In this document: positions 7,341 through 14,037 of the stretch, piece after piece | Position numbering within the stretch: the first letter of the stretch is position 1 | Layout: every line of letters begins with the position of its first letter | NCBI GenBank assembly: GCA_001800675.1 | Contig: MGVW01000038.1 | Coordinates: 351 to 15,813, forward strand | Source of the DNA: Euryarchaeota archaeon RBG_13_57_23 | Lineage (GTDB): Archaea; Thermoplasmatota; Thermoplasmata; UBA10834 | Direction: 5' to 3' | Length of the DNA stretch: 15,463 bases | Position numbers and translations under genes: made by a program | Notes under the pieces: generated by a model | What the model was told of the DNA's origin: nothing | What the model saw: only the letters and a program-made list of their open reading frames with translations | The model's database searches: none

Positions 7341-7916
7341 TCAGCCTTCGACGATGGATCCGAGGACAGGCTTGAAGATCCAACCGCTTGAGTTCTCAAT
7401 TATGGACTTCGAAAGGTCGATGTCGACAGTCAGCTCTGTGGTCTCGTCCTCCTCGATGGTGAACTGCTTGACTATCTTGAGTGTCCCCGAAGGCACCTTG
7501 AACTCTACTAGCGTTCCGTTCACCATGGTTCCCGTGACGTTCTCCACGACTATGCGGATCTGCGTGTACTTCCCGGTGCTGATGTTGCCCGAGGCGAGCA
7601 GCGCAGAGACGTTGACGTAGGCCTTAAGGTCAATCGTCCGCTGTTCGAGGTTGATGGTTATCCATTCGCCGTCATCCTCATCAGTCTCATTGTCGTCGTC
7701 ATCGCTCGCGTTATCATATTCGTAGTCGGCCTGATGTATCATGACCGTCGAGAACGTGATGTTTATATGCGTCCAATCAGCAGGTGCATCTTTCACGTTT
7801 ATGACGAGCCTGCCCGTGGCGTCATCGTCTCGCGTGAGTAGGTATGCTCCCGCTCCCCCAAGAATCACTATGGCTGCAATTCCGAGAGCCAATAGCGCTA
7901 CTCCTTTGGATGTCAT
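7341..7916 (-). CDS. DUF4382-domain surface-anchored protein
   Basis: The product of 191 residues has an N-terminal membrane anchor or signal (VALLALGIAAIVILGGAGAYLL) and then a DUF4382-type domain. Its signatures are RLVINVKDAPADW, TGKYTQIRIVVE, the block FKVPSGTLKIVKQFTI and TTELTVDIDLSKSI, ending FKPVLG. Proteins of this family are exported beta-sandwich proteins of unknown function. An acidic insert rich in Asp and Glu (DDDDNETDEDDGE) sits in the loop before the WITINL strand and might bind calcium. An ATG at 7937 would add seven residues. ATG 7916 is preferred because the TATA-like box at 7941-7948 is 28 bases upstream of it and only seven from the other. The family call is good; the role is unknown. 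Confidence 0.8.
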   Translation of the reverse strand: MTSKGVALLALGIAAIVILGGAGAYLLTRDDDATGRLVINVKDAPADWTHINITFSTVMIHQADYEYDNASDDDDNETDEDDGEWITINLEQRTIDLKAYVNVSALLASGNISTGKYTQIRIVVENVTGTMVNGTLVEFKVPSGTLKIVKQFTIEEDETTELTVDIDLSKSIIENSSGWIFKPVLGSIVEG

Positions 7917-7940
7917 GACCGCTTCATTGTGGCTCATCTG

Positions 7941-7948
7941 ACATAAAG
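7941..7948 (-). promoter_or_regulatory. TATA-like box of the DUF4382 gene
   Basis: The minus strand reads CTTTATGT, centred near 7944. The predicted transcript start is near 7918, so the message would begin almost at the ATG at 7916 (leaderless). Confidence 0.45.
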
Positions 7949-7994
7949 GTTGGTGTAGGTTTGGCGTGGATTTGTTACAAAGTCAGTATTGATT

Positions 7995-8320
7995 TCAGGG
8001 TACGTGCCACAAAGTATGACAACCCCTTTCCTGCAGCCCTGAGAAATGTCGCGCCTGATTGCCAGCGGAGTTCGGCGCCTCTCTCCCCACTTCAGGATCC
8101 TCTTCCTTTCGACGCTCCGTCCAGAGGAACGCAGCGACTCCAACCACGACCACAATCCCTGCAAGTGCAACCGGTCTGGCAATGCGTCCATGCTTGATGT
8201 TCAGCCGTCACAGGCCGATCCTTCTGGTGAATCATAGAACAACGGCGATGCCAACACGACGCATGCACAAAGACAGACAAATAGACTGGAGCGCCTCTCC
8301 TCCAACACCCTCACCGACAT
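7995..8320 (-). pseudogene. Frameshifted small two-helix membrane protein gene
   Basis: An ATG at 8320, with AGGAG eight bases upstream, opens a 39-residue frame. It starts MSVRVLEERRSS, contains a hydrophobic segment (LFVCLCACVVLASPLF) and stops at TGA 8201-8203. A shift of -1 near 8204 joins it to a second open stretch with no start codon of its own upstream of its hydrophobic segment: LNIKHGRIARPVALAG, a valine-rich helix, then the stop-transfer tail WTERRKEEDPE, closing with TGA at 7995-7997. Joined, the product would be about 108 residues with two helices flanked by positive charges. It lies 77 bases behind the PHP gene on the same strand and may have been its downstream partner. It could be a decayed gene, a sequencing error or chance. 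No family is recognised. Confidence 0.4.
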
Positions 8321-8397
8321 GAGGATTGCTCCTGCCTACTGATGCTCTTGTCGAACGTGCAGCCAACTGGCTCTGTTGGAAGTCCCGCGTTGCGCGC

Positions 8398-9510
8398 CTA
8401 CCGCCCGGTCCAGACCGGCGCAGTCCAGGCAGTCACTCCTTCGGAGCCGGACAGGTCAGATGCGGTCGTCACCCGGATGTAGAAGTACTTCGCATTGGCA
8501 GAGTCAAGCGTGATCTCCCAGTCTACCACGGTGCTGTCAGCCTGCATGCTGGCGACGACCCTCCCTCCATCAGAGACTATCTCGATGAGCGTTATCGAAT
8601 CGGTCGCGACCCCATCTGGGTCCTCTATGTGGATTGCCGCTGTGTATGTTGAGGCCCTCGTTGAGAGGATGGAGCCCATGACCGCGTCGTTGAGGGTGTA
8701 GCGTATCTCGAGATTCTTGTCCAGGGTCGCGTATCCTCGACAAGCACTCATAGCAGCGTACAGGTTCTCCGCGGTGAGGCTCTCCGCAAGAAGCACGGTC
8801 CTCATCTCGTGACCCGCGATCCAGTCTGAATAGTGCGTGTCCGAGTTGGCCGAAGGCATCACGTGCCAGCCAGCATCCAGCGCCATGATGTAGCTTTCCT
8901 CCGTGAATTCATCGTTGTATACCTCGATGATGTTCATGCCAATATCTCTGGTCTCGGTGTAGTAACTGAAGTCCTCGAAATTGTCGCTGACATAGAGCGG
9001 GTGGTTGAATTGGCCGATTGCGCCGGGCTGTTGTGCGAGCCAGTCATAGAAATCGGGCAGCCGGTCTTGTCGATATCCTTGAGGCTCGTACGGTGGGAGC
9101 TCGCGCGTGTTGTAGACATTGATCTCTCCAAGGTTAGCGAGCAACCACGCCTCATAGCCTGCCATCGCTACGAACTTCTTGGAGGTGTAGAAATCAGCCG
9201 CTGCTAGAATATCCTCCCACTCCTCAGGAGTGGCCACCCACGCGTCATAGGCGTGCCAAATCGCTATGTGGTCCGTCACTGCCATGAAGTCCGCTCCAGC
9301 ATCGATGGCCGCCTGGTAGGCATCCCAAGGAGTACTGTCTTCGTAAGCATCCGAGTATCCGGTATGCGTGTGCAAGTCTCCGAAATACAAGTTGTATCCT
9401 GCAGGTTTACCAGCTTTCGCATCTGTGGCAAGTTGGCCGCACAGAAGCGGCCCTGCCAGGACAAATACTGTCGCAAGCGCCAATGCTCCGTAGAGTCCTC
9501 TAGACTTCAC
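8398..9510 (-). CDS. Exported PHP-domain metallohydrolase (CehA/McbA type)
   Basis: This 370-residue protein has a signal peptide (hydrophobic 7-24) and a PHP phosphoesterase-like domain. Its metal-binding motifs are in order: GDLHTHTGYSD (Asp45, His47, His49), VTDH (Asp80, His81), GYEAW (Glu120), FNHP (His170) and NSDTH (Asp224, His226). PHP enzymes use two or three metal ions to cleave phosphoester or related bonds. Exported members of the CehA/McbA group act on various esters, so the substrate here is open. The last 100 residues form a beta-rich domain (YTAAIHIEDPDG, DSITLIEIV) like those that follow many such catalytic domains. The GTG at 9510 is supported by GGGGGAGGA (9518-9526) and by a TATA-like box at 9553-9560. 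It ends with TAG. Confidence 0.85.
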   Translation of the reverse strand: MKSRGLYGALALATVFVLAGPLLCGQLATDAKAGKPAGYNLYFGDLHTHTGYSDAYEDSTPWDAYQAAIDAGADFMAVTDHIAIWHAYDAWVATPEEWEDILAAADFYTSKKFVAMAGYEAWLLANLGEINVYNTRELPPYEPQGYRQDRLPDFYDWLAQQPGAIGQFNHPLYVSDNFEDFSYYTETRDIGMNIIEVYNDEFTEESYIMALDAGWHVMPSANSDTHYSDWIAGHEMRTVLLAESLTAENLYAAMSACRGYATLDKNLEIRYTLNDAVMGSILSTRASTYTAAIHIEDPDGVATDSITLIEIVSDGGRVVASMQADSTVVDWEITLDSANAKYFYIRVTTASDLSGSEGVTAWTAPVWTGR

Positions 9511-9552
9511 GAAATCGTCCTCCCCCTAAGCTGACCCCGAATAATCATCAGG

Positions 9553-9560
9553 TCATAAAG
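9553..9560 (-). promoter_or_regulatory. TATA-like box of the PHP metallohydrolase gene
   Basis: The minus strand reads CTTTATGA, which overlaps the stop codon of the upstream aldo/keto reductase. The expected transcript start, near 9531, leaves a leader of about 20 bases with a strong Shine-Dalgarno site before the GTG at 9510. Confidence 0.5.
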
Positions 9561-10740
9561 AACTTGACCTTGTTTTGGATGAAGCGAACGCCCTGCCCTC
9601 GCCCAGGACCGCATGGACTCTGGGCATCCATTCGCTGATGGGAATCCTCTGGGGACATTTACGCTCGCATCTCTTACATTTGACGCACGAACTGGCACGT
9701 TCTTTTTCGGCCACGAACCTAGAGTATGTGTTTCTCGCGGTGCGCGGATCCTCGTGAATGGCCCCTCCGTTGTAGATCTCGAAGTTCCTCGGGATGTCAA
9801 CACCGTGCGGGCAAGGCATGCAGTAGCCACACTCGGTGCAGGGGATTGGGATCATCTGGGCGTACTTCCTCTTGATGCGATCTATGAGCTTCAGATCGCG
9901 CTTTCCGAACGAGCCGACCCCCGAGGTGCCCGCCGACGCGATGTTCCGACTCACCTGCCGAAACGTGTTCATGCCGCTCAACACTAGCGAGACCTCCGGC
10001 TGGTTCCAGACCCACTGGAGCGCGAGGTCGGCTGGTAAGCGCTTCCTTCGGTCGGTCTCAATTATGTATTGTATCGGTCTGGGAGGATTCGCGAGCCTTC
10101 CGCCGAGGAGAGGTTCCATGACGACCACTCCGAGACCCTTTGAGGCTGCGTACTTGAGCCCTTTCGTGCCTGCCTGGTTCTCGGTGTCCATGTAATTGTA
10201 TTGAATCTGGCAGAAATCCCAGCCGTCGTGTCCATCAACGATCTTCTTGAAGGCGGCATAATCGTCGTGGAACGAAAATCCCAGGTGCAATATCTTGCCC
10301 CTCTCCCGTGCCCTCTCAGCCCTGTCCAAGAGAGAGTGTTTGACGACGGTCTTCTCCCACGCCTTCTTGTTGAGGGCATGGAAAAGGTAGAAGTCTATGT
10401 GGTCGGTCCGAAGCCTCTTCAGCTGCTCGTCAAGATACTTGTCGAAATCCTTGGGTTTCTTGATGAGCCAGACCGGGGATTTCGTCGCCAGTTTGACACG
10501 TTCCCTGTAGCCATCCCTAAGCATATTGCCAACGAATGCCTCGCTCTTTCCACCGTGGTACGGATATGCTGTATCGATGTAGTTCACTCCGCGGTCTATC
10601 GCGTATCGTATCATTCTGGCGGCCCGGTCTTGATCTATCTTGCCGCTCATCGGTTTCCTGTCGGTGGTCGGGAGGCGCATGCAGCCGAATCCGAGTGCAG
10701 ACCCCCTCCAATCAAGTCGTCCAAAACTTCGGTACTCCAT
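9553..10740 (-). CDS. Aldo/keto reductase with C-terminal 4Fe-4S cluster domain (COG1453 type)
   Basis: The 395-residue product is a TIM-barrel aldo/keto reductase fused to a ferredoxin-like tail. The likely catalytic tetrad is Asp56, Tyr61, Lys87 and His121 (in YIDTAYPYHGGKSE, LATKSP and FYLFHAL). Two cysteine clusters follow: CTECGYCMPCPHG (Cys301, 304, 307, 310) and CVKCKRCERKCP (Cys352, 355, 358, 362), enough for two [4Fe-4S] clusters. Such fusions are frequent in anaerobic archaea and bacteria and presumably couple carbonyl reduction to ferredoxin-type electrons; the substrate is unknown. The ATG at 10740 sits 27 bases from a TATA-like ATTATGA (10764-10770), so the transcript is probably leaderless. 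The upstream gene is 61 bases away on the same strand. Confidence 0.92.
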   Translation of the reverse strand: MEYRSFGRLDWRGSALGFGCMRLPTTDRKPMSGKIDQDRAARMIRYAIDRGVNYIDTAYPYHGGKSEAFVGNMLRDGYRERVKLATKSPVWLIKKPKDFDKYLDEQLKRLRTDHIDFYLFHALNKKAWEKTVVKHSLLDRAERARERGKILHLGFSFHDDYAAFKKIVDGHDGWDFCQIQYNYMDTENQAGTKGLKYAASKGLGVVVMEPLLGGRLANPPRPIQYIIETDRRKRLPADLALQWVWNQPEVSLVLSGMNTFRQVSRNIASAGTSGVGSFGKRDLKLIDRIKRKYAQMIPIPCTECGYCMPCPHGVDIPRNFEIYNGGAIHEDPRTARNTYSRFVAEKERASSCVKCKRCERKCPQRIPISEWMPRVHAVLGEGRAFASSKTRSSSL

Positions 10741-10763
10741 CTGAGCAATCCTCTGTTGCTAGG

Positions 10764-10770
10764 TCATAAT
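10764..10770 (-). promoter_or_regulatory. TATA-like box of the aldo/keto reductase gene
   Basis: On the minus strand ATTATGA is centred 27 bases before the ATG at 10740, the spacing expected for a leaderless transcript. The bases that follow (CCT) are the same as those behind the TATA-like box of the PHP gene. Confidence 0.5.
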
Positions 10771-10801
10771 GATTCAGAATTGGCTTCGAAAGGGCTGAGA
10801 C

Positions 10802-11143
10802 TCAACGTCCGCTATGAATTTTGCGCCATTTCGATTTGAGCCGTACGTGCAATGCATAGGAGGCCAATAGGCATGCGGAGACGACAACTGTCATGAAGGC
10901 CATGAGCCACGCAAGGAAGGTGACGGTCATCCCGGCGAGCGTCTCCACCGATCCTATCAGGTCTCCATACAACGCGAAGTACATCAGCGGAAGACAGATG
11001 ATCCAAAGCGAGGCAACCGCGACCAGAGGCAGTTCTACAAGGTAGCATGCAATCTCTCTCAGGAGAGAGGTCGCTGCGGATCTCTTCACAGAGGCTCTGA
11101 TGTTCTTCTCCCTCCACGACAAGCTGATTGTACTGCCTGCCAT
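10802..11143 (-). CDS. Small two-helix membrane protein, unknown function
   Basis: This is a 113-residue protein with a basic N-terminus (WREKNIRASVKRS), two long hydrophobic segments (about 33-58 and 68-96) and a basic tail (RLKSKWRKIHSGR). Both ends would be cytoplasmic by the positive-inside rule. GGAGG lies about ten bases before the ATG at 11143, which supports this frame over an overlapping 121-residue frame on the same strand. It lies between the flavoprotein and the aldo/keto reductase genes, with gaps of about 50-60 bases on both sides. I recognise no family. Confidence 0.65.
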   Translation of the reverse strand: MAGSTISLSWREKNIRASVKRSAATSLLREIACYLVELPLVAVASLWIICLPLMYFALYGDLIGSVETLAGMTVTFLAWLMAFMTVVVSACLLASYALHVRLKSKWRKIHSGR

Positions 11144-11196
11144 TCTCGTTTGCCCTCCGCGGCTGAGTCCTCCGCACCCGAGATGTTCCTACGGCC

Positions 11197-11685
11197 TCAA
11201 CCCTTTTTCGACTTCAAGGTTGAGACCAGACTCGCAACGCGCTGGCCGAGCTCCACGCAGAGCGCTTCATCGTCCTTCCCAGGAGATTCAATAACTGCGG
11301 CGCCGAAGTGCTTGTCATCGTGTCTCCCTTGGACGATCATGCCATGGATGAGCAAGGCGTGTAGCATGGACAAAAGCGTCGTCTCCGCCCCGCAAGCGGT
11401 TCCCCCTGAACTTGTGAAGGCCCCTCCTACCTTCCCTTTCAGCTTCCCGTGGACCTTGTTGGATGTGTCAATGAACTCCTTCAACCGCCCAGACATGTCT
11501 CCATAGTATGTCGGAGACCCCAGGATTATGCCATCCGCGTCCAGCAAGTCCTGGAGCTTCGCCCTCTCGACGTTCTTGACGTCGACTTGAATTCCCTTGA
11601 CTTTCTTCGCTCCTCTGGCCACCGCCAGGGCCATCTTCTCCGTGTTGCCAGTCCTTGAGTCATATATGACGACTATCTTCGACAT
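11197..11685 (-). CDS. WrbA-like flavodoxin-fold protein (putative NAD(P)H:quinone oxidoreductase)
   Basis: The product of 162 residues begins MSKIVVIYDSRTGNTEKMA, the flavodoxin FMN-phosphate loop. It continues with GIILGSPTYYGDMSG, and with FTSSGGTACGAETTLLSMLH, then IHGMIVQG, blocks characteristic of WrbA and related flavoproteins. These bind FMN and carry electrons or reduce quinones by two electrons, limiting oxidative stress. It is somewhat shorter than WrbA (about 198 residues). ATG 11685 is preferred to ATG 11718 because the flavodoxin strand starts there and because the TATA-like CTTATCTATT (11728-11737) predicts a transcript start near 11707, downstream of the other ATG. Its role near an Fe-S aldo/keto reductase suggests redox metabolism, but no operon can be shown. 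Confidence 0.88.
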   Translation of the reverse strand: MSKIVVIYDSRTGNTEKMALAVARGAKKVKGIQVDVKNVERAKLQDLLDADGIILGSPTYYGDMSGRLKEFIDTSNKVHGKLKGKVGGAFTSSGGTACGAETTLLSMLHALLIHGMIVQGRHDDKHFGAAVIESPGKDDEALCVELGQRVASLVSTLKSKKG

Positions 11686-11727
11686 GGAAGTCCACGCTCC
11701 GTCGATTGCAGGCGACATGTATGTGCG

Positions 11728-11737
11728 AATAGATAAG
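11728..11737 (-). promoter_or_regulatory. TATA-like box of the flavoprotein gene
   Basis: The minus strand reads CTTATCTATT. The predicted transcript start, near 11707, leaves a leader of about 21 bases before the ATG at 11685. Confidence 0.45.
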
Positions 11738-11838
11738 CCACAATGTGGTCGGAAGCATACTCAGGAGGATCATCCACCCCCAGTCGAAATAGATTCACAC
11801 GCAAACATCCGCGATTCTCAGTTCGGCCACAATCGTGC

Positions 11839-12501
11839 CTAGCTATGATGCCTGAGTCGCAAGGCCGCACCAAACATGAACGCGATGAGTTCAACCCACT
11901 TGATCGTCGTGGTGTCCGGTATCTTTCTCAACCTCGTTCCAGAAATCTCGATGTACCCTGCAATCTCCCCGGCTGCGTCAAGTATGAAGGTGTCGATGTA
12001 GTCCGCTTCCAGGCTGTCCGTCAGGGACCTCCGCTTCATACCCATGAGGCCGGGGTGGGAGTATGAGAATTCCTCTCCAGCGGCATAAGGGTGCTCTTCG
12101 CCCAGGAAAATCCTCGAGTACTTGCTGACCTCGTGGCTCTTGTATGTGCTGGAGTTCAGCAGCTCGTCTCTTGTGTAGCTGAGCTTCATGAACCCAGCGA
12201 CGATTTCATCGGAAAGTCCTGCAACGGCCTCGTACCTGTACTTGAAATCGGCCGAACTCCTCAACGCGATTCCAGTGCTTGCAATGCTAAACCGCTTGCA
12301 GATGAACTCGCAAGCATCCTTCGCGAGGGTCTTGATTTCGACATCGGGCTGGAGGATCCGCTCCCAGAGTTCATTGGTCCCCTCAACGGCCTTTTCGTGC
12401 TGGTCCTTGACTCCGCGCGCATAGTCGAGCTTGAGTTTCCTGGCAACATCGCCCGCTTCGACGACCGGGAGGATCTCTTCTTTCTTGAACATGTTCCTCA
12501 C
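11839..12501 (-). CDS. Stand-alone GAF-like sensor protein 1
   Basis: This is a 220-residue soluble protein with no output domain. An N-terminal helical region (1-60) precedes a GAF-like domain with the block KLSYTRDELLN (from 106), the YSRIFL segment, ADYIDTFILD (from 166) and AGYIEISG (181-188). The same region of the neighbouring protein at 12648-13331 aligns without gaps over 83 residues, with about 38 identities by eye. The GAF part of the kinase at 5486-6802 shares the DYID and G-[YW]-[IL]-E-I pattern. GAF domains bind small ligands or mediate dimerisation; the ligand here is unknown. The start is GTG 12501 or ATG 12492; the latter has GAGG three bases upstream. It ends with TAG. It may act in trans with a kinase or with its paralogue. 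Confidence 0.8.
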   Translation of the reverse strand: MRNMFKKEEILPVVEAGDVARKLKLDYARGVKDQHEKAVEGTNELWERILQPDVEIKTLAKDACEFICKRFSIASTGIALRSSADFKYRYEAVAGLSDEIVAGFMKLSYTRDELLNSSTYKSHEVSKYSRIFLGEEHPYAAGEEFSYSHPGLMGMKRRSLTDSLEADYIDTFILDAAGEIAGYIEISGTRLRKIPDTTTIKWVELIAFMFGAALRLRHHS

Positions 12502-12511
12502 GTGATTCCAT

Positions 12512-12566
12512 GGCCCAACGAGCGGTCGGACCCATCTTCGTGATTAGGATGGGGCCGAACGAGCAG
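12512..12566. repeat. Short direct repeat upstream of GAF protein 1
   Basis: GGCCCAACGAGCGG (12512-12525) and GGCCGAACGAGCAG (12553-12566) match in 12 of 14 bases, 41 bases apart. Between them lies an inverted pair, CCCATC (12531-12536) and GATGGG (12548-12553). The position just upstream of the GAF gene start would suit regulator binding, but the match is short enough to arise by chance. Confidence 0.3.
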
Positions 12567-12647
12567 CGCACCCCGTGCGAGAGCCACTTCCCGGAGGGGA
12601 TATTGTCAACGGATGCTAAGCCATTTCCGCCACTCAGGCAGAAACGC

Positions 12648-13331
12648 TTAAGCGATGTTCGGTCTCAGGCGCGTGAGCATCACACCGATCACGGACGCGA
12701 GGAGTTCGACCACTTTGATTGTTTCGGAGCTGGGGAACTTGCCATTCTTCATGCCCGAGATTTCTATCCAGCCTAGGAGCTCGTCGTTGTTGCCGTAGAT
12801 GTAGATGTCCAGATAGTCTCCCTCGATCGTGTCCTCGAGGGATTTCCGCGATGACTGGAGCATCAGTGGCTTGCTGTAGGTCTCCTCCTCGCCTTCCCTG
12901 TACGGATTGTCCTCGGCGAGGTAGAGTCTTGTGTATTTGCCGATTTGCTTGTACTTGTACAGCGACGGATCGTCGAACTGGTCAAGAGTGTACGATAGCT
13001 TCTGGTGCGCCTCCCATTCGGAGTCTTCAAGGCCTGCCATAACCTTGTATCTGAAAACTCCGTCAGCGTCTTTGAGACCGATTGTGACTTCATTGATGCA
13101 CAGACGCTCAGCCATCGTGTTCGCAGCGTCGTGGAGGAACTTCTGCAGGTCGAGGTTTGGGTCCGCGAGTTCGTTTATGATGTTGTGTATGCAGTCCAGC
13201 GGGTTGGACGGGTTGCTGCTGGCATACTGATAGTCCAGCCACAGTCGTCTCTTGATCAGCTCAGGAGGAAAGGTCTCTGCAGGCATGTCGAACCCTATTC
13301 TCGGGCAGCCGAGGCGTGCCCTAGCGTCCAT
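12648..13331 (-). CDS. Stand-alone GAF-like sensor protein 2
   Basis: The 227-residue product is the upstream tandem paralogue of the protein at 11839-12501, separated from it by 146 bases. After a variable N-terminal region it has a helical segment (about 45-75), then the GAF-like core: KLSYTLDQFDD (from 111), the GKYTRLYL block, GDYLDIYIYG (171-180) and LGWIEISG (186-193), and a C-terminal helix VVELLASVIGVM. There is no kinase, phosphodiesterase or DNA-binding domain. The ATG at 13331 is used. The ATG at 13286 (residue 16) is a fair alternative, since the first 15 residues have no counterpart in the paralogue. It is divergent from the membrane protein gene at 13447. The ligand and output are unknown. 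Confidence 0.8.
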   Translation of the reverse strand: MDARARLGCPRIGFDMPAETFPPELIKRRLWLDYQYASSNPSNPLDCIHNIINELADPNLDLQKFLHDAANTMAERLCINEVTIGLKDADGVFRYKVMAGLEDSEWEAHQKLSYTLDQFDDPSLYKYKQIGKYTRLYLAEDNPYREGEEETYSKPLMLQSSRKSLEDTIEGDYLDIYIYGNNDELLGWIEISGMKNGKFPSSETIKVVELLASVIGVMLTRLRPNIA

Positions 13332-13446
13332 ACCAGAATTGCACTTCCCTCCCTAAGGTTCTTTGCTGCTTCTGGGAAGCTCACTGGTATTCCATAGAAA
13401 AAGGCATTACCCCCCAATTCATTTCTGAGACGGCGGTAGTGGACAA

Positions 13447-13830
13447 ATGGGGCGATCAAGATCGAGTAGCTACGAGGGCATGACCTTCGGATTTCTAGTG
13501 ATAGTATTCGCGGTGTCGATTCTTGTCGCGTGGATTCTGGAGGACTGGTGGCTATTCATTCCTCTGATGCTCATCCTGGCAGGCAGCTGGTGGGTGGCAA
13601 TGGGCCTACTGATGCGTCCTCGTGAAGGCGCGCGGAGCTCGGGCCTGGGCTCGATGTCCTATTTCGTCTTCTGGGGCGCGACCCTAGTCCTCCTAGGTGC
13701 GATATGGTTCCTTAACGACATGTACCCTGAGAATGCGGTGGCTCTGGTCGCGCTGTTCCTGATCTGGATCGGTGCTATGGCTGTCGGGCTGTCTCTCGTT
13801 CGGTTGAGGAGACAGGAGCAGAAGGGCTAG
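13447..13830 (+). CDS. Small four-helix membrane protein with an internal repeat
   Basis: This is a 127-residue protein with four predicted membrane helices (about 12-31, 35-56, 70-88 and 95-117) and a short basic tail (RLRRQEQKG). The two halves resemble each other: AWILEDWW and IWFLNDMY fall at the same place after the first helix of each pair, followed by a small-residue-rich helix. This suggests duplication of a two-helix unit. It is divergent from the GAF gene, with 115 bases between them. An ATG at 13480 is a possible later start. The family is not recognised. It ends with TAG. Confidence 0.7.
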   Translation: MGRSRSSSYEGMTFGFLVIVFAVSILVAWILEDWWLFIPLMLILAGSWWVAMGLLMRPREGARSSGLGSMSYFVFWGATLVLLGAIWFLNDMYPENAVALVALFLIWIGAMAVGLSLVRLRRQEQKG

Positions 13831-13857
13831 ACGCTAATCCCTTGTTCCATTCACTGC

Positions 13858-13871
13858 GTCCGCGCGCGGAC
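13858..13871. repeat. Perfect 14-base palindrome
   Basis: GTCCGCGCGCGGAC is its own reverse complement. It begins 28 bases after the stop of the four-helix protein and lies about 165 bases before the methyltransferase start. No T run follows, so an intrinsic terminator is unlikely. It may be a protein-binding site, a weak hairpin, or chance in GC-rich DNA. Confidence 0.4.
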
Positions 13872-14024
13872 TCGTCGCACCAAGCTCGATTATCGTCTTT
13901 CATCTGAGCATCTCTCGTGAAGTGCGCGTCGAGAGTTGACTGGAGGTTTAACGCTGCTAGAATCGGAAAACCTTTTCTAGGTCGGGCGAATGCACCTTCA
14001 GCGGTTGACCAGGAGGAAGGGGTC

Positions 14025-14032
14025 AGGAGGTG
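14025..14032 (+). promoter_or_regulatory. Shine-Dalgarno site of the MttB-family gene
   Basis: AGGAGGTG, ending five bases before the ATG at 14038, is a near-perfect ribosome-binding site and fixes the start. A second AGGAGG lies at 14011-14016. Upstream, GGTTTAACGC (13944-13953) is a weak TATA candidate. Confidence 0.7.
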
Positions 14033-14037
14033 CTATT

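Noticed and set aside
7114..7383. Minus-strand frame of 89 codons between the DUF4382 gene and the 50-residue protein
   Set aside because: It overlaps the end of the DUF4382 gene out of frame and contains the hairpin terminator; its composition is not protein-like.
7934..8191. Minus-strand frame of 85 codons beginning MDALPDRLHLQ
   Set aside because: It overlaps the start of the DUF4382 gene and its promoter and lacks a ribosome-binding site; the hydrophobic helix pattern is in a different frame.
10812..11177. Alternative 121-codon frame over the two-helix membrane protein
   Set aside because: The 113-codon frame gives two coherent membrane helices with basic flanks and has a ribosome-binding site; the alternative is polar and erratic.
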